64,000 nt of DNA from JBKECF01 sp047974375 (GTDB lineage Bacteria > Bacillota > Clostridia > Lachnospirales > CAMZNU01). The notes under the pieces are model-generated. The model searched no databases and was not told the DNA's origin. It saw nothing but the letters and a program-made list of their open reading frames with translations. Both the position numbers and the translations under genes were made by a program. The stretch is taken from assembly GCA_047974375.1 (NCBI GenBank), contig JBKECF010000054.1, positions 285,020-349,019 of the forward strand. The letters are read 5' to 3'. Shown here piece by piece: positions 50,940 through 60,240 of the stretch. Position 1 is the stretch's first letter; every line of letters starts with the position of its first letter.

Positions 50940-52133
50940 ATGAAAAATATAAATAAGAGTAAAAATTACAAAAAAAAACCAGCTTTGAGATTTATAGGTT
51001 TTGAAAAAAACTTAATAGAATATACCCTAGGAGAAATTGCAGAAATAAACGACGGTACACATTTTACACCAAATTATGTAAAGAGGGGTGTGCCTTTTTA
51101 TAGTGCAGAAAATATAATTAACAAAGAATATCCAAAAAAATTTATTACAACTAGCGCACATAGAATTAATTCAAAAAGAATAAAAGTAGAAAAAGATGAT
51201 ATTTTTTTTACACGTCTTGGGAATATTGGTATAAGCTGCGTCTATGAATTAGAAGAAGAAGCTGACTTTTATGTAAGCCTTGCGTTAATAAAGAGTAATA
51301 AAGAAATATTTAATAGCTATTTTTTAAGTTGTTACATAAATAGCACAATTTTTAAAAAAGAACTCAACAAAAGAATATTACGTATTGCGTTTCCTGTAAG
51401 AATAAATATTAAGGAGTTAAGAAAATGTAGAGTATTTTTACCAAATATAGTTGAACAAGAAAAAATATCAGAATTATTTAAAAATTTTAATAAATTAATT
51501 GAACTTAATGAAAGTAAATTAAATTACTTCATATTGTGCAGAAAAGCAATTTTGCAAAAAAAATTTACTAATAAAGAAAAAAACAATTCGGAAAAAATCC
51601 TTGGAGATATATGTAATGAGGTTAATGAAAGAAATGATAAATGGATTTATAAAAGGGTGCTAAGCTTAAGTAAAAGTAGAGGAGTAATTGAACAAAAAGA
51701 GCAATTTACACGTGAAGTAGCAAGTAAAGATTTGCGTAAATACAAAGTGATAAAAAAGGGAATGTTTGCTTTTAATCCAACTAGAGTAGATGGAGGGGCT
51801 ATTAATCAATTGGTTAATTATGAAGATGGTGTATTAAGTTCTACCTATGTTGTTTTTGAGGCAAGCTGGGAAGTAAACACGGAATATTTACAATATTTTT
51901 TCCAGTCTAGCGCATTTAAAAATAAAGTGCCTATGTACATGGAAGGCTGTGTTAGAAATGCTTTGTCCTACAAATCTTTTTCAAAAATAAAATTAACATT
52001 TCCATCACTTAAAGAACAAGAGAAAATTGTTGAATTAATAAAAATTATGGATAAAAAAATTAGTTTACAAAAAGAACTTATTAAATTGTTGGAAAAAGAA
52101 AAAGTAGCCATTGCACAAAAAATGCTTATATAA
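50940..52133 (+). CDS. hsdS: Orphan type I restriction-modification specificity subunit
   Basis: 397 residues with two target-recognition domains. TRD1 (about 22-190) contains LGEIAEINDGTHFTPNYVKR and LPNIVEQEKISELFKNFNKL; TRD2 (about 215-390) contains LGDICNEVNERNDKW and PSLKEQEKIVELIKIMDKKI. The paired coiled-coil ends fix the spacing between half-sites. No hsdM or hsdR lies in the window, so it must work with subunits encoded elsewhere or be inactive. Its start is 19-22 bases after a palindromic element. The ribosome-binding site is poor. Confidence 0.88.
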   Translation: MKNINKSKNYKKKPALRFIGFEKNLIEYTLGEIAEINDGTHFTPNYVKRGVPFYSAENIINKEYPKKFITTSAHRINSKRIKVEKDDIFFTRLGNIGISCVYELEEEADFYVSLALIKSNKEIFNSYFLSCYINSTIFKKELNKRILRIAFPVRINIKELRKCRVFLPNIVEQEKISELFKNFNKLIELNESKLNYFILCRKAILQKKFTNKEKNNSEKILGDICNEVNERNDKWIYKRVLSLSKSRGVIEQKEQFTREVASKDLRKYKVIKKGMFAFNPTRVDGGAINQLVNYEDGVLSSTYVVFEASWEVNTEYLQYFFQSSAFKNKVPMYMEGCVRNALSYKSFSKIKLTFPSLKEQEKIVELIKIMDKKISLQKELIKLLEKEKVAIAQKMLI

Positions 52134-52253
52134 TGCATATATACATTACATAAAAAAAAATTACTACTAAATAGAAATATTAAATGATATAATGGTAGAA
52201 TATAGCAATTATAAAACTAAAGTCATAATTAATTAAATAGCTAAAGGAGTACT

Positions 52254-53522
52254 ATGTTTGTAGATAGAGTAGAGATCACTATTAAAGGTGGTGATGGAGG
52301 AAATGGTTGCGTTTCCTTTTATAGAGCGAAGTATGTAGTAAATGGAGGACCGGACGGCGGCGATGGTGGTCGTGGTGGCGATGTTATTTTTGTAGCAACT
52401 AAAAGTGAAACATCTTTAGTGGATTTTAGATACAAAAAAAAGTTTAAAGCAGACCGTGGGGAAGACGGCTCTAAACGAAATTGTTCCGGAAAAGATGGGA
52501 AAGATATTATAATACGTGTGCCTGTAGGTACAATAATACGAGAGGCCAAAAGTGGTAAAATTATGGCGGACCTCCGTGAACACCAAGAGGAAAGAATATT
52601 AATAAAAGGTGGTAAAGGCGGTAAGGGAAATCAACATTTTGCCACTCCTACAAGGCAAGCACCTAAATATGCCGAAAGGGGAAAAATTGCAAAGGAATAT
52701 TCTATTATTTTAGAGCTTAAATTAATTGCAGATGTGGGTCTTATTGGGCTTCCAAATGTTGGTAAATCAACACTTCTATCCATGGTAACCAATGCAAATC
52801 CCAAAATTGCAAATTATCATTTTACTACTTTATCGCCAAATTTAGGAGTTATACGTAGTAAATACGGTACGGATTTTGTTTTGGCAGATATTCCGGGACT
52901 AATAGAAGGTGCCAGCGATGGTGTTGGACTAGGACATGAATTTTTGCGACATATAGAAAGAACAAAAATGTTTATACATGTTGTGGATGCCTCAGGATTG
53001 GAAGGTGACGACCCTGTGGAAAACATAAAAGTTATTAATAATGAGTTGAAAACCTATGATGAAAATTTATTAGATAGACCGCAAATTATTGCTTGCAATA
53101 AAATGGATCTACCTTCATCAGAAGAAAATTTTCAAAGAATAAAAGAAAACTTCCCGCAATATACAGTATATCCTATTTCTGCAGGAACAAACCAAGGACT
53201 AGAGGAATTGTTTAAGGAAGTTGCTATGGAATTGAAAAATTATCCAGATGATGTGGTTTTTAACGAGGATTATGAAGAATATGTTGAGGTAGAAGAAATA
53301 TACGAGCCATTTACAATTACTAGAGTAAAGGGTGCTTTCCTTGTGGAAGGTAACGGAATAGAGCGTATGTTAGGTTATACAAATTTAGAAGTAGAAAAAG
53401 GGTATGCTTTCTTCCAAAAATATTTACGTGACAAGGGCATTATTGAGGCACTGGAAGAAGAGGGAATACAAGAGGGCGACACAGTTCGATTATATGATTT
53501 AGAATTCGAATATTACAAGTAG
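52254..53522 (+). CDS. obg: Obg/CgtA GTPase
   Basis: 422 residues. The Gly-rich Obg fold (1-157, GGDGGNGCVSFYRAK, GGDGGRGG, GGKGGKGNQHFAT) is followed by the G domain with GLPNVGKSTLL (about 164), FTTLSPNLGV, DIPGLIEGA and NKMD, and the C-terminal OCT domain (about 345-422, FTITRVKGAFLVEGNGIERM). It works in 50S subunit assembly and the stringent response. It lies four bases before yhbY. AAAGGAG precedes ATG 52254. Confidence 0.97.
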   Translation: MFVDRVEITIKGGDGGNGCVSFYRAKYVVNGGPDGGDGGRGGDVIFVATKSETSLVDFRYKKKFKADRGEDGSKRNCSGKDGKDIIIRVPVGTIIREAKSGKIMADLREHQEERILIKGGKGGKGNQHFATPTRQAPKYAERGKIAKEYSIILELKLIADVGLIGLPNVGKSTLLSMVTNANPKIANYHFTTLSPNLGVIRSKYGTDFVLADIPGLIEGASDGVGLGHEFLRHIERTKMFIHVVDASGLEGDDPVENIKVINNELKTYDENLLDRPQIIACNKMDLPSSEENFQRIKENFPQYTVYPISAGTNQGLEELFKEVAMELKNYPDDVVFNEDYEEYVEVEEIYEPFTITRVKGAFLVEGNGIERMLGYTNLEVEKGYAFFQKYLRDKGIIEALEEEGIQEGDTVRLYDLEFEYYK

Positions 53523-53525
53523 AGG

Positions 53526-53834
53526 ATGAATATGTTAACTAATAAAGAAAGAAATTATTTAAGGAAAATGGCAAATAATGAGGAATCAATATTGCAAATT
53601 GGCAAGGCTTCGGCATCACCAGAATTGGTAATAGCTGTAAATGAGGCATTAGAAAAAAGAGAGTTAATAAAAGTTACTGTATTAAACAATTGTATGGATA
53701 GTATTTTTGATGTGGCAAATATTGTAAGTGAAAGAACGCATTCGGAAATTGTACAAATAATAGGTAAAAAAATAGTTTTATACAGGGAGTCTAAAGAAAA
53801 GATTTACGATTTAAAAAAATTTAAAAAGAATTAG
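53526..53834 (+). CDS. yhbY: YhbY-type RNA-binding protein
   Basis: 102 residues, CRM domain: LTNKERNYLRKMANNEESIL, QIGKASASPELVIAVNEALE, KRELIKVTVLNN and the end VLYRESKEK. It binds pre-50S particles. A second ATG (53532) is possible. The obg-yhbY pairing is common in Firmicutes and supports a shared ribosome-assembly role. Confidence 0.92.
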   Translation: MNMLTNKERNYLRKMANNEESILQIGKASASPELVIAVNEALEKRELIKVTVLNNCMDSIFDVANIVSERTHSEIVQIIGKKIVLYRESKEKIYDLKKFKKN

Positions 53835-53855
53835 TTAAAACTTAAGGAGCTATAA

Positions 53856-55481
53856 ATGAGGAAAATTATATTTATATTAAGCTTAAGTATTATAATAGGG
53901 GTAGTGCCTGTTTTTGCAACTGAATATGAGCCTATTATATTAAGTGGTTATTATAAAGTTATAAAAGTAATAGATGGTGAAACCTTTGAAGTTGAAGATG
54001 TACACACAGGGGATAAATCCAGAGTGCAATTATCGGGGCTAAATACAAAAGGGTACCCAGATACATATTTATATATGCAGGATTTAGTATTGGGGCAGGA
54101 AGTATATTTGTATCCAGACTTAAATTTAACTACAAAAGACAGGTATTCCCTAGTAACTATGGAGTATAATAATCAAAATATAAACGAATTTTTGCTTAGA
54201 ATTGGCTTTGCAGAGGTTGATAAAAGAAGGACACCATCAACAACCTATAGACATGATTATGTGTATATTGAAGATACAGCAAAAAATAATAATGCAGGAA
54301 TGTGGTTAGAGGGATATTATGATAATGTGTATAATGGCACATACAACTATAATGGCATAAACATTAATACAGCAACAGCTAGCCAATTGGCATCAAAATT
54401 AAGTATTAGCCAAAGCAGTGCAAAAGATATAATAAATTATAGAGAAAAAAATCCTTTTAATTTTATAGAAGAACTCAAATTTGTTAATGGCATTACTTGG
54501 AATGAATTTAATAGTTTAAATAGCAAAATAACAGTAGCCACTAATATACGTACTGCATCTAAGGTAGAAATTGCTGAACTTATTGATATATCCGATAGCG
54601 ATGCAGTGGAAATAATGGAATATAGAGATGCGCATAAAAGTTTAACTTGGAAAGATTTATACAAGGATAGAATTATATCTAGTACAGAGTACAATAAAAA
54701 TATAGATTTTGTTACAACTTCAAATGAAATTTTTGTAAATAAAATATATATAGATAAATCTATAAATATAAATACAGCAACTCAGTCGCAAATTGATAAT
54801 GTAGGTTTTACAACTTCGGAAGCAAGGGCAATTGTTAGGGGGCGCAATGGATATTCATATAAGACTAAAGAGGAAATAAGGGAAGTTGAGAACCTTAACA
54901 TTACAATAGAAGAATTTAATAATCTGGAAGATAATTTTAATGTAATGACCAATATAAATACCTGTAGTAAGTATGAACTGGAATCTTTATTTAGTGAGGA
55001 TTCTAAAGTATCGGAGCTTTATGACAAAAGACCTTTTGGAAGTATTAATGCGGTTGAAAATATTGTAGGTACAAGTGCTTTTGAAAAAGTTGAGGACTAT
55101 ATATATGTTGATAAAATTAATAAATATAAAAATGATTATATAAATATTAATACAGCTTCATATAATCAACTGGCAGACTTAGGATTAAGTAGTTCAAGTA
55201 TTGAAAAAATAAGAGATAAAAATATTAATAATTATAATGATATGCCTGTGTCCTTAAATAAAAGTGATATGAAAATTACTTTATTTACTAATATAAATAA
55301 GGCAAGTGTTAATGAGCTAAAAACTTTAAGTAGTGATTTATCAACAAACATGATAAATAAAATAACTAATTATAGAAGTTCTAATTTAATTGCAACAGAT
55401 AGAGAATTGAAGGAGATATTTACAAATGCGGGGGAGATGAGTGTTTACAATAAAATAGAAAGATACGTTGTATATAGATGA
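53856..55481 (+). CDS. Secreted protein: dead SNase-like domain plus six HhH repeats
   Basis: 541 residues. The signal peptide ends near VFA (1-21). The SNase-like OB fold (about 30-150) keeps VIDGETFEV but not the active site: Arg35, Asp40, Glu43 and Arg87 of staphylococcal nuclease align with Gln, Asn, Gly and Leu (VQLSGLNTKG and DRYSL). Six ComEA-type helix-hairpin-helix units follow, marked ININTATASQL, NIRTASKVEI, ININTATQSQI, NINTCSKYEL, ININTASYNQL and NINKASVNEL. It is probably an extracellular DNA-binding protein, perhaps in DNA uptake, biofilm or the cell envelope. AAGGAGC precedes ATG. Confidence 0.8.
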   Translation: MRKIIFILSLSIIIGVVPVFATEYEPIILSGYYKVIKVIDGETFEVEDVHTGDKSRVQLSGLNTKGYPDTYLYMQDLVLGQEVYLYPDLNLTTKDRYSLVTMEYNNQNINEFLLRIGFAEVDKRRTPSTTYRHDYVYIEDTAKNNNAGMWLEGYYDNVYNGTYNYNGININTATASQLASKLSISQSSAKDIINYREKNPFNFIEELKFVNGITWNEFNSLNSKITVATNIRTASKVEIAELIDISDSDAVEIMEYRDAHKSLTWKDLYKDRIISSTEYNKNIDFVTTSNEIFVNKIYIDKSININTATQSQIDNVGFTTSEARAIVRGRNGYSYKTKEEIREVENLNITIEEFNNLEDNFNVMTNINTCSKYELESLFSEDSKVSELYDKRPFGSINAVENIVGTSAFEKVEDYIYVDKINKYKNDYININTASYNQLADLGLSSSSIEKIRDKNINNYNDMPVSLNKSDMKITLFTNINKASVNELKTLSSDLSTNMINKITNYRSSNLIATDRELKEIFTNAGEMSVYNKIERYVVYR

Positions 55482-55502
55482 TTTTTATAAAAGGAGATTT
55501 AA

Positions 55503-56717
55503 ATGAAAAATATAGTAGAAAAATGGATGAGTACGTCATTAATATTGAAAATAATTTGTGGTTTAATAATTGGTACATTTTTAGGTGTAGTAGCACCAGG
55601 ACCATTTACTTTTGTGTCCTTTTTTGGTTCTTTGTTTGTATCGGCTTTAAAAGGTGTAGCGCCAATTTTAGTATTCTTTTTGGTTATATCTGCATTAGCT
55701 TCTCATGAAGATGGTAAAAAGACTAATATGAAACACATTATAGTACTTTATATAATAAGTACATTTACAGCGGCGCTTGTATCTGTAGTGGCTAGTAATA
55801 TGTTTCCGTCGGAGCTTATATTAGTCGATGTACCTGAAACAGCGGCAGCACCAGGGGGCATAAGTGAAGTAGTAGGGACTCTTTTATTAAACGCAGTAGA
55901 TAATCCCATTAAAGCTTTATACAATGGTAATTATATAGGAATACTAGTTGCAGCTTTATTATTTGGGGTTACATTAAGAGCTGGAGCGGAATCTACAAAA
56001 AATATAGTAACAGATATCTCCAATGCTACATCTACAATTGTTAAATGGGTAATAAGCTTAGCACCTTTTGGAGTAATGGGTCTTGTTTTTTCCACAGTAT
56101 CTACAGTAGGTATAGAGGCTTTAGGCAGTTACTCAAGGTTGATATTAGTACTTGTTGGTAGTATGTTCTTTGTTGCTTTAGTTACAAATCCTATTATAGT
56201 TTTTATAAATACAAGAAAAAATCCATATCCATTAGTTTTTAAATGTTTAAAAGAAAGTGGAGTAACGGCTTTTTTTACTAGAAGTTCGGCAGCAAATATT
56301 CCTGTAAATATGCAATTATGCGAGAATTTAGGCTTAGATAAAGATACTTATGCTGTATCTATTCCTTTAGGAGCAACTATTAATATGGCTGGTGCGGCTA
56401 TTACTATTAATGTTTTAACTTTAGCTGCGGCATATACTTTAGGCATCGAGGTAGACTTTGCAACAACTATTTTACTTAGTATAGTAGCTTCTTTAAGTGC
56501 CTGTGGATCTTCTGGTGTTGCTGGTGGTTCTTTATTACTAATCCCATTGGCGTGTAGTCTTTTTGGTATTGAAAATGATATAGCCATGCAAGTAGTTGGA
56601 GTTGGGTTTATTGTTGGAGTAATACAAGATTCTTGTGAAACAGCTTTAAATTCATCAACGGATGTATTGCTTACTGCTACGGCTGAGTATGCAAAAATAA
56701 GAAAAGGTAATTTATAA
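55503..56717 (+). CDS. sstT: Serine/threonine:Na+ symporter SstT
   Basis: 404 residues, dicarboxylate/amino-acid:cation symporter fold with eight TM helices and two hairpins. It begins LILKIICGLIIGTFLGVVAP; the hairpin HP1 region is TAFFTRSSAANIPVNMQLCE, TM7 carries NMAGAAITINVLTLAAA, and HP2 is SACGSSGVAGGSLLLIPLAC. It takes up serine and threonine with sodium. AAAGGAG precedes ATG; a strong terminator follows. Confidence 0.95.
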   Translation: MKNIVEKWMSTSLILKIICGLIIGTFLGVVAPGPFTFVSFFGSLFVSALKGVAPILVFFLVISALASHEDGKKTNMKHIIVLYIISTFTAALVSVVASNMFPSELILVDVPETAAAPGGISEVVGTLLLNAVDNPIKALYNGNYIGILVAALLFGVTLRAGAESTKNIVTDISNATSTIVKWVISLAPFGVMGLVFSTVSTVGIEALGSYSRLILVLVGSMFFVALVTNPIIVFINTRKNPYPLVFKCLKESGVTAFFTRSSAANIPVNMQLCENLGLDKDTYAVSIPLGATINMAGAAITINVLTLAAAYTLGIEVDFATTILLSIVASLSACGSSGVAGGSLLLIPLACSLFGIENDIAMQVVGVGFIVGVIQDSCETALNSSTDVLLTATAEYAKIRKGNL

Positions 56718-56725
56718 TATCAACT

Positions 56726-56771
56726 AAAAAATCCAAAAGAGCGAAAAACTGTCGCTTTTTTGGATTTTTTT
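56726..56771 (+). terminator. Bidirectional terminator
   Basis: AAAAAATCCAAAAGAGCG pairs with CGCTTTTTTGGATTTTTT. It separates sstT from the convergent membrane-protein gene. Confidence 0.9.
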
Positions 56772-56780
56772 ATGTTTCTC

Positions 56781-57485
56781 TTATACATGGAATTTTCTTT
56801 TAAAGTATTCTCTTATACTTTCGTATCTATTTTTTGGTATAAAAATAATTATAAGTATAATAGGGAGAAATAAAATTGTACTTTGAATGGACCATAAAAG
56901 GTTTATGGTTTGTTTATTAACTAAATCAATGTATATTTCAAGTAAAATTAATAATATACTTAAATAAATAAGTACCGAAATTAATTTGTAAGTAAAGTAT
57001 ATTTTTTTTCTACAAGAAAAAATTGAAACCATTAGGAAAAGTACAATGGTTGAAATTATAGGTAAAGCCAACTTAAAAAACCAAGTAACTTCACCATTTA
57101 CTAAGTCCGTTAAATAACAGAGAAATGCAGTATTTATACCCCAAATTATAATATTTGCGTACCAACTTTTTATGTATCCTAAAAAAGGGAAAAAATAAAT
57201 TATTCCACTAATTAAACAAATAGTTACATAAATAGACCATGATAGAGATTGATTTTCTAGGTCTAACAAAATGAGCATTATACTAAGGGAAAATGCTAAA
57301 GATACGTATACAGCGAAAAAAATATTTTTCTTTCGTTCGGCAATTTTGTTATATACATTTTTTTGTGAGGGATATCTATCCTTAGTAATGGCTTCTTCTT
57401 TTATAATTGGTAGTGGGTAGCTGCATAGTGGGCACTTTTTTTGACCATTACGCACTTCTACGCCGCATTTATAGCAATAGGGCAT
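56781..57485 (-). CDS. Zinc-ribbon membrane protein (DUF6320-like)
   Basis: 234 residues. An N-terminal zinc ribbon, YCYKCGVEVRNGQKKCPLCS (Cys-x2-Cys twice), precedes a linker and six hydrophobic helices (about 52-215). The family is found next to condensation-type acyltransferases in Clostridia, as here, 35 bases downstream of one. It may deliver or export the acylated product; not shown. Confidence 0.7.
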   Translation of the reverse strand: MPYCYKCGVEVRNGQKKCPLCSYPLPIIKEEAITKDRYPSQKNVYNKIAERKKNIFFAVYVSLAFSLSIMLILLDLENQSLSWSIYVTICLISGIIYFFPFLGYIKSWYANIIIWGINTAFLCYLTDLVNGEVTWFFKLALPIISTIVLFLMVSIFSCRKKIYFTYKLISVLIYLSILLILLEIYIDLVNKQTINLLWSIQSTILFLPIILIIIFIPKNRYESIREYFKRKFHV

Positions 57486-57520
57486 GGTTACTCCTTTATA
57501 TCTTTTATTTGTTATATAAG

Positions 57521-58765
57521 TTAGTTGTTGTTGTTTTCAACATAGGCAGTTATTCCTAGTTTTTTTAATTTTCTAAAAAATTCACGTTCTAGCTCAGTTT
57601 CTAAAGTTAATTTAGAAAAGCAAAAAGTAAGATTATCTTTATAAGATGACATTGTGCATTTTACTAAGTTGCCTGTACTTGGTGGTGCAAAGAACTCAAA
57701 TCTATCAATAAAATTTTCAATTTCTGAATTGAATTTAATCAACCCCAAATTAGATACGCTAGATGTATAGTTTTTTTCTCCATATTTATTATAAACTTTA
57801 GGTAAAATAATATTTTTTAATAAAAGTGGAAGTAATCTGTAATAAAGTTTTTCATTGTGTTTAGCAGAGCTATTTAAATAACATTGCATATTTTTTTTAT
57901 TTAATGTAATGGACAAGTATTTATTTAAATAGTCTATTATTTCTTCAAGTCTATAGTCCCCAAGCCTTACATCAATACTAGGAGTAATAGTAACAAAAAA
58001 ATTACTTAGAGTGTTTGATGGATAATAGTTTCTTAAACTAACGGGAATATTCATTACAATTGGCCTATTTATATTTGGTATTGTATCTATAATGGTTTTA
58101 AAATAAAGTGCTGTAAGGAATACAAAAATGGAGGCGTTGTATTCTTTCGCCACTTTTTTTACGTCATGTAACTTCATAAGGCCGGATACAACATAAAAAC
58201 TTCCTTTAGGTGAAGTTTCGTATTTAAATTTATAGGCTTTTTTTGTAAATTTTATAGATGGTACATTTTTTTTATAATACTTTTTAAAAGCATTTTCACG
58301 TTCATCATCTGTGTAGTTATTTTTAGTATATTCATCTTTAATATCTTTTATATATCCTAGCTTAAAAAAATAATAATTAAGATAAACTTGTATAAATCTT
58401 GTGGCTGACTCCCCATCAAATAAAATATGAGAGAACTCAAAACTAAATTTTTTATTGTAATACAAAATTCTAAAGGGGAATTTTCCTACGTCTTTAAGAT
58501 ATAAATTCATAGAGGGGAAAAATTCTTCTGGCTCAATTTTAGGATATACTTTGCTTTCTCTTAAGTAGAACCAAAAAAAACCAGGGCGTACATAGGACTT
58601 TAAAAAGGGGTATCTTTTTAAAGTTTCTTCTAGTGCGTAATTGCCACATTCAATATTTATATTTTCTAGTAGGTCTACACTTATTCTAAACAATGTAGTT
58701 ACTCTTGTAGATGTGATTGCAGAATATAAATGTCCCGCATTGTCAATCTTATACCATTTGCTCAT
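57521..58765 (-). CDS. Condensation-domain / alcohol acetyltransferase-like protein
   Basis: 414 residues, BAHD/condensation-like fold. The catalytic motif HxxxDG appears as SHILFDGES (about 138-146). Strands DNAGHLYSAITSTRVTTLFR near the start and MNIPVSLRNYYPSNTLSNFF in the second half are family-typical. It transfers an acyl group from CoA or a carrier protein to an alcohol, sugar or lipid acceptor. It lies with the zinc-ribbon membrane gene in a two-gene unit. The substrate is unknown. Confidence 0.75.
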   Translation of the reverse strand: MSKWYKIDNAGHLYSAITSTRVTTLFRISVDLLENINIECGNYALEETLKRYPFLKSYVRPGFFWFYLRESKVYPKIEPEEFFPSMNLYLKDVGKFPFRILYYNKKFSFEFSHILFDGESATRFIQVYLNYYFFKLGYIKDIKDEYTKNNYTDDERENAFKKYYKKNVPSIKFTKKAYKFKYETSPKGSFYVVSGLMKLHDVKKVAKEYNASIFVFLTALYFKTIIDTIPNINRPIVMNIPVSLRNYYPSNTLSNFFVTITPSIDVRLGDYRLEEIIDYLNKYLSITLNKKNMQCYLNSSAKHNEKLYYRLLPLLLKNIILPKVYNKYGEKNYTSSVSNLGLIKFNSEIENFIDRFEFFAPPSTGNLVKCTMSSYKDNLTFCFSKLTLETELEREFFRKLKKLGITAYVENNNN

Positions 58766-58934
58766 AGTTGCCTCTTTTTACAATGAAATTTTAATATGTT
58801 TTTATATTAGTTCAAAGAAAAATAAGTGTCAATTTTTCTTTGAAAAAAGTAGCTCAAGAGGAAATGATTCATTGAAGAAAAAAAATTTCTGTGTTAATGT
58901 ATGTAAAGTGGATTTTATAGGAATGAGGTGTAAA

Positions 58935-59507
58935 GTGATTAATTATGGATTAATAAAGGGTGGTATTTTTTTAATAACTATGGTACTTGCTTTTTATATA
59001 CATGAAGCAGTAAAAGTTATGGTTGCAAATTTTTATTCCATGAACAATTTTAAAAATAAAATTAATATTAAAAAGTTTATTGAGCCTGTGGGTTTAATAC
59101 TAATGGTAATGTTTGGCGTAGGTTGGGTTAATCCGACAGATATAAATATGTTATATTTGAAAAACAGGAATGAAAATAGACTTAAAATATATTTTCTTGC
59201 AATTGTAGCAAACTTCATATTAGGAATGGGGATTTATTATGGAATGAAATTTATATCAATTCCTAATGAAACCATAGTTTTAATTTTATTTTTTTTTGCA
59301 AGAAGCAATATGATTGTAGCAATAATAAACTTCTTGCCTATGTACCCTATGTCGGGATACCAAATTTTAATGGGAAAAGCTTCACCAGACTTAAAATTTA
59401 AATTAGTTAATTATAATTATGTAATTGTTGCTATTTCTGCATTATTAATATTTTTTGGTGCTATAACAGCTTTAACTAACTTTATAATAGGTGTTTTATG
59501 GTGGTAG
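58935..59507 (+). CDS. Site-2-protease-like membrane protein without catalytic residues
   Basis: 190 residues from GTG 58935 (GAGGTG just upstream; an ATG at 58923 is an alternative). It aligns with the YwhC/S2P family along its length: helix 1 YIHEAVKVMVA, GWVNPTDINM, ANFILGMGIYYG and FLPMYPMSGYQIL. The metal site is lost: HExxH is HEAVK (His23, Glu24, Lys27) and the third-ligand Asp of the xPxxDG motif is Ser. YwhC-like genes often precede scpA, as here; the stop is one base before the scpA ATG. It is probably a non-proteolytic membrane relic with a structural role. Confidence 0.75.
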   Translation: MINYGLIKGGIFLITMVLAFYIHEAVKVMVANFYSMNNFKNKINIKKFIEPVGLILMVMFGVGWVNPTDINMLYLKNRNENRLKIYFLAIVANFILGMGIYYGMKFISIPNETIVLILFFFARSNMIVAIINFLPMYPMSGYQILMGKASPDLKFKLVNYNYVIVAISALLIFFGAITALTNFIIGVLWW

Positions 59508-59508
59508 C

Positions 59509-60240
59509 ATGAAATTAGAATTTAAACTTGGTACTTTTGAAGGACCATTGGATTTATTACACCATTTAATAGAAAAAAATAAAATTGATATAATGGACAT
59601 ACCTATAGCCTTAATTACGGATCAATATTTGGAATACATAAATCAATACAAAAACATAGAACATATAAGTGAATTTATTGTAATGGCAAGTACATTATTG
59701 GAAATAAAGTCGAAAATGTTGCTGCCTATTGTATTGAAGGAGAGTGATGTAGAAGATCCAAGAGATGAGTTAGTTGAAAAGTTAGTGGAATATAAAAGGG
59801 CAAAAATTTTTGCCGAGAGCCTAAAGGATAAATTTATAAACAACACAATTGTTAAAAGTGGTGAGATGGATATAATCAAAATATTCAATACAACCTATAT
59901 TGACCCTCATGAATTATTAAAAAACGTACCTATGAGTAGGCTTTACAAAATATTTAAGGAAGTAATGGAGCGGAAGGCAAATAGAGTTGATGGAGTGCGT
60001 ATGGGCTTTAGTAAAGTGGAACGTGATGAATATACCATTGAAAATAAAAGAGATACAATCAATGCCTTGCTATTAAGACATGGGCAAATTGCATTTAGAG
60101 AAATTTTTGAGGACACAAGGAATAAAAACGAAATGGTAGTAAGTTTTTTAACTATATTAGAAATGATAAAATGTAGAGAGATAAAAGTAATGCAAGAAGA
60201 AAGTTTTGCAGAAATATATATAGAAAGAATGACGCCATGA
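59509..60240 (+). CDS. scpA: Segregation and condensation protein A
   Basis: 243 residues from ATG 59509. The N-terminal FEGPLDLLHHLIEKNKIDIMDIPIALITDQYLEY is diagnostic, with MASTLLEIKSKMLLP. The C-terminal winged helix (LEMIKCREIKVMQEESFAEI) binds the Smc head. It is the kleisin of the SMC-ScpAB condensin. Its stop overlaps the start of an acetyltransferase gene. Confidence 0.95.
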   Translation: MKLEFKLGTFEGPLDLLHHLIEKNKIDIMDIPIALITDQYLEYINQYKNIEHISEFIVMASTLLEIKSKMLLPIVLKESDVEDPRDELVEKLVEYKRAKIFAESLKDKFINNTIVKSGEMDIIKIFNTTYIDPHELLKNVPMSRLYKIFKEVMERKANRVDGVRMGFSKVERDEYTIENKRDTINALLLRHGQIAFREIFEDTRNKNEMVVSFLTILEMIKCREIKVMQEESFAEIYIERMTP

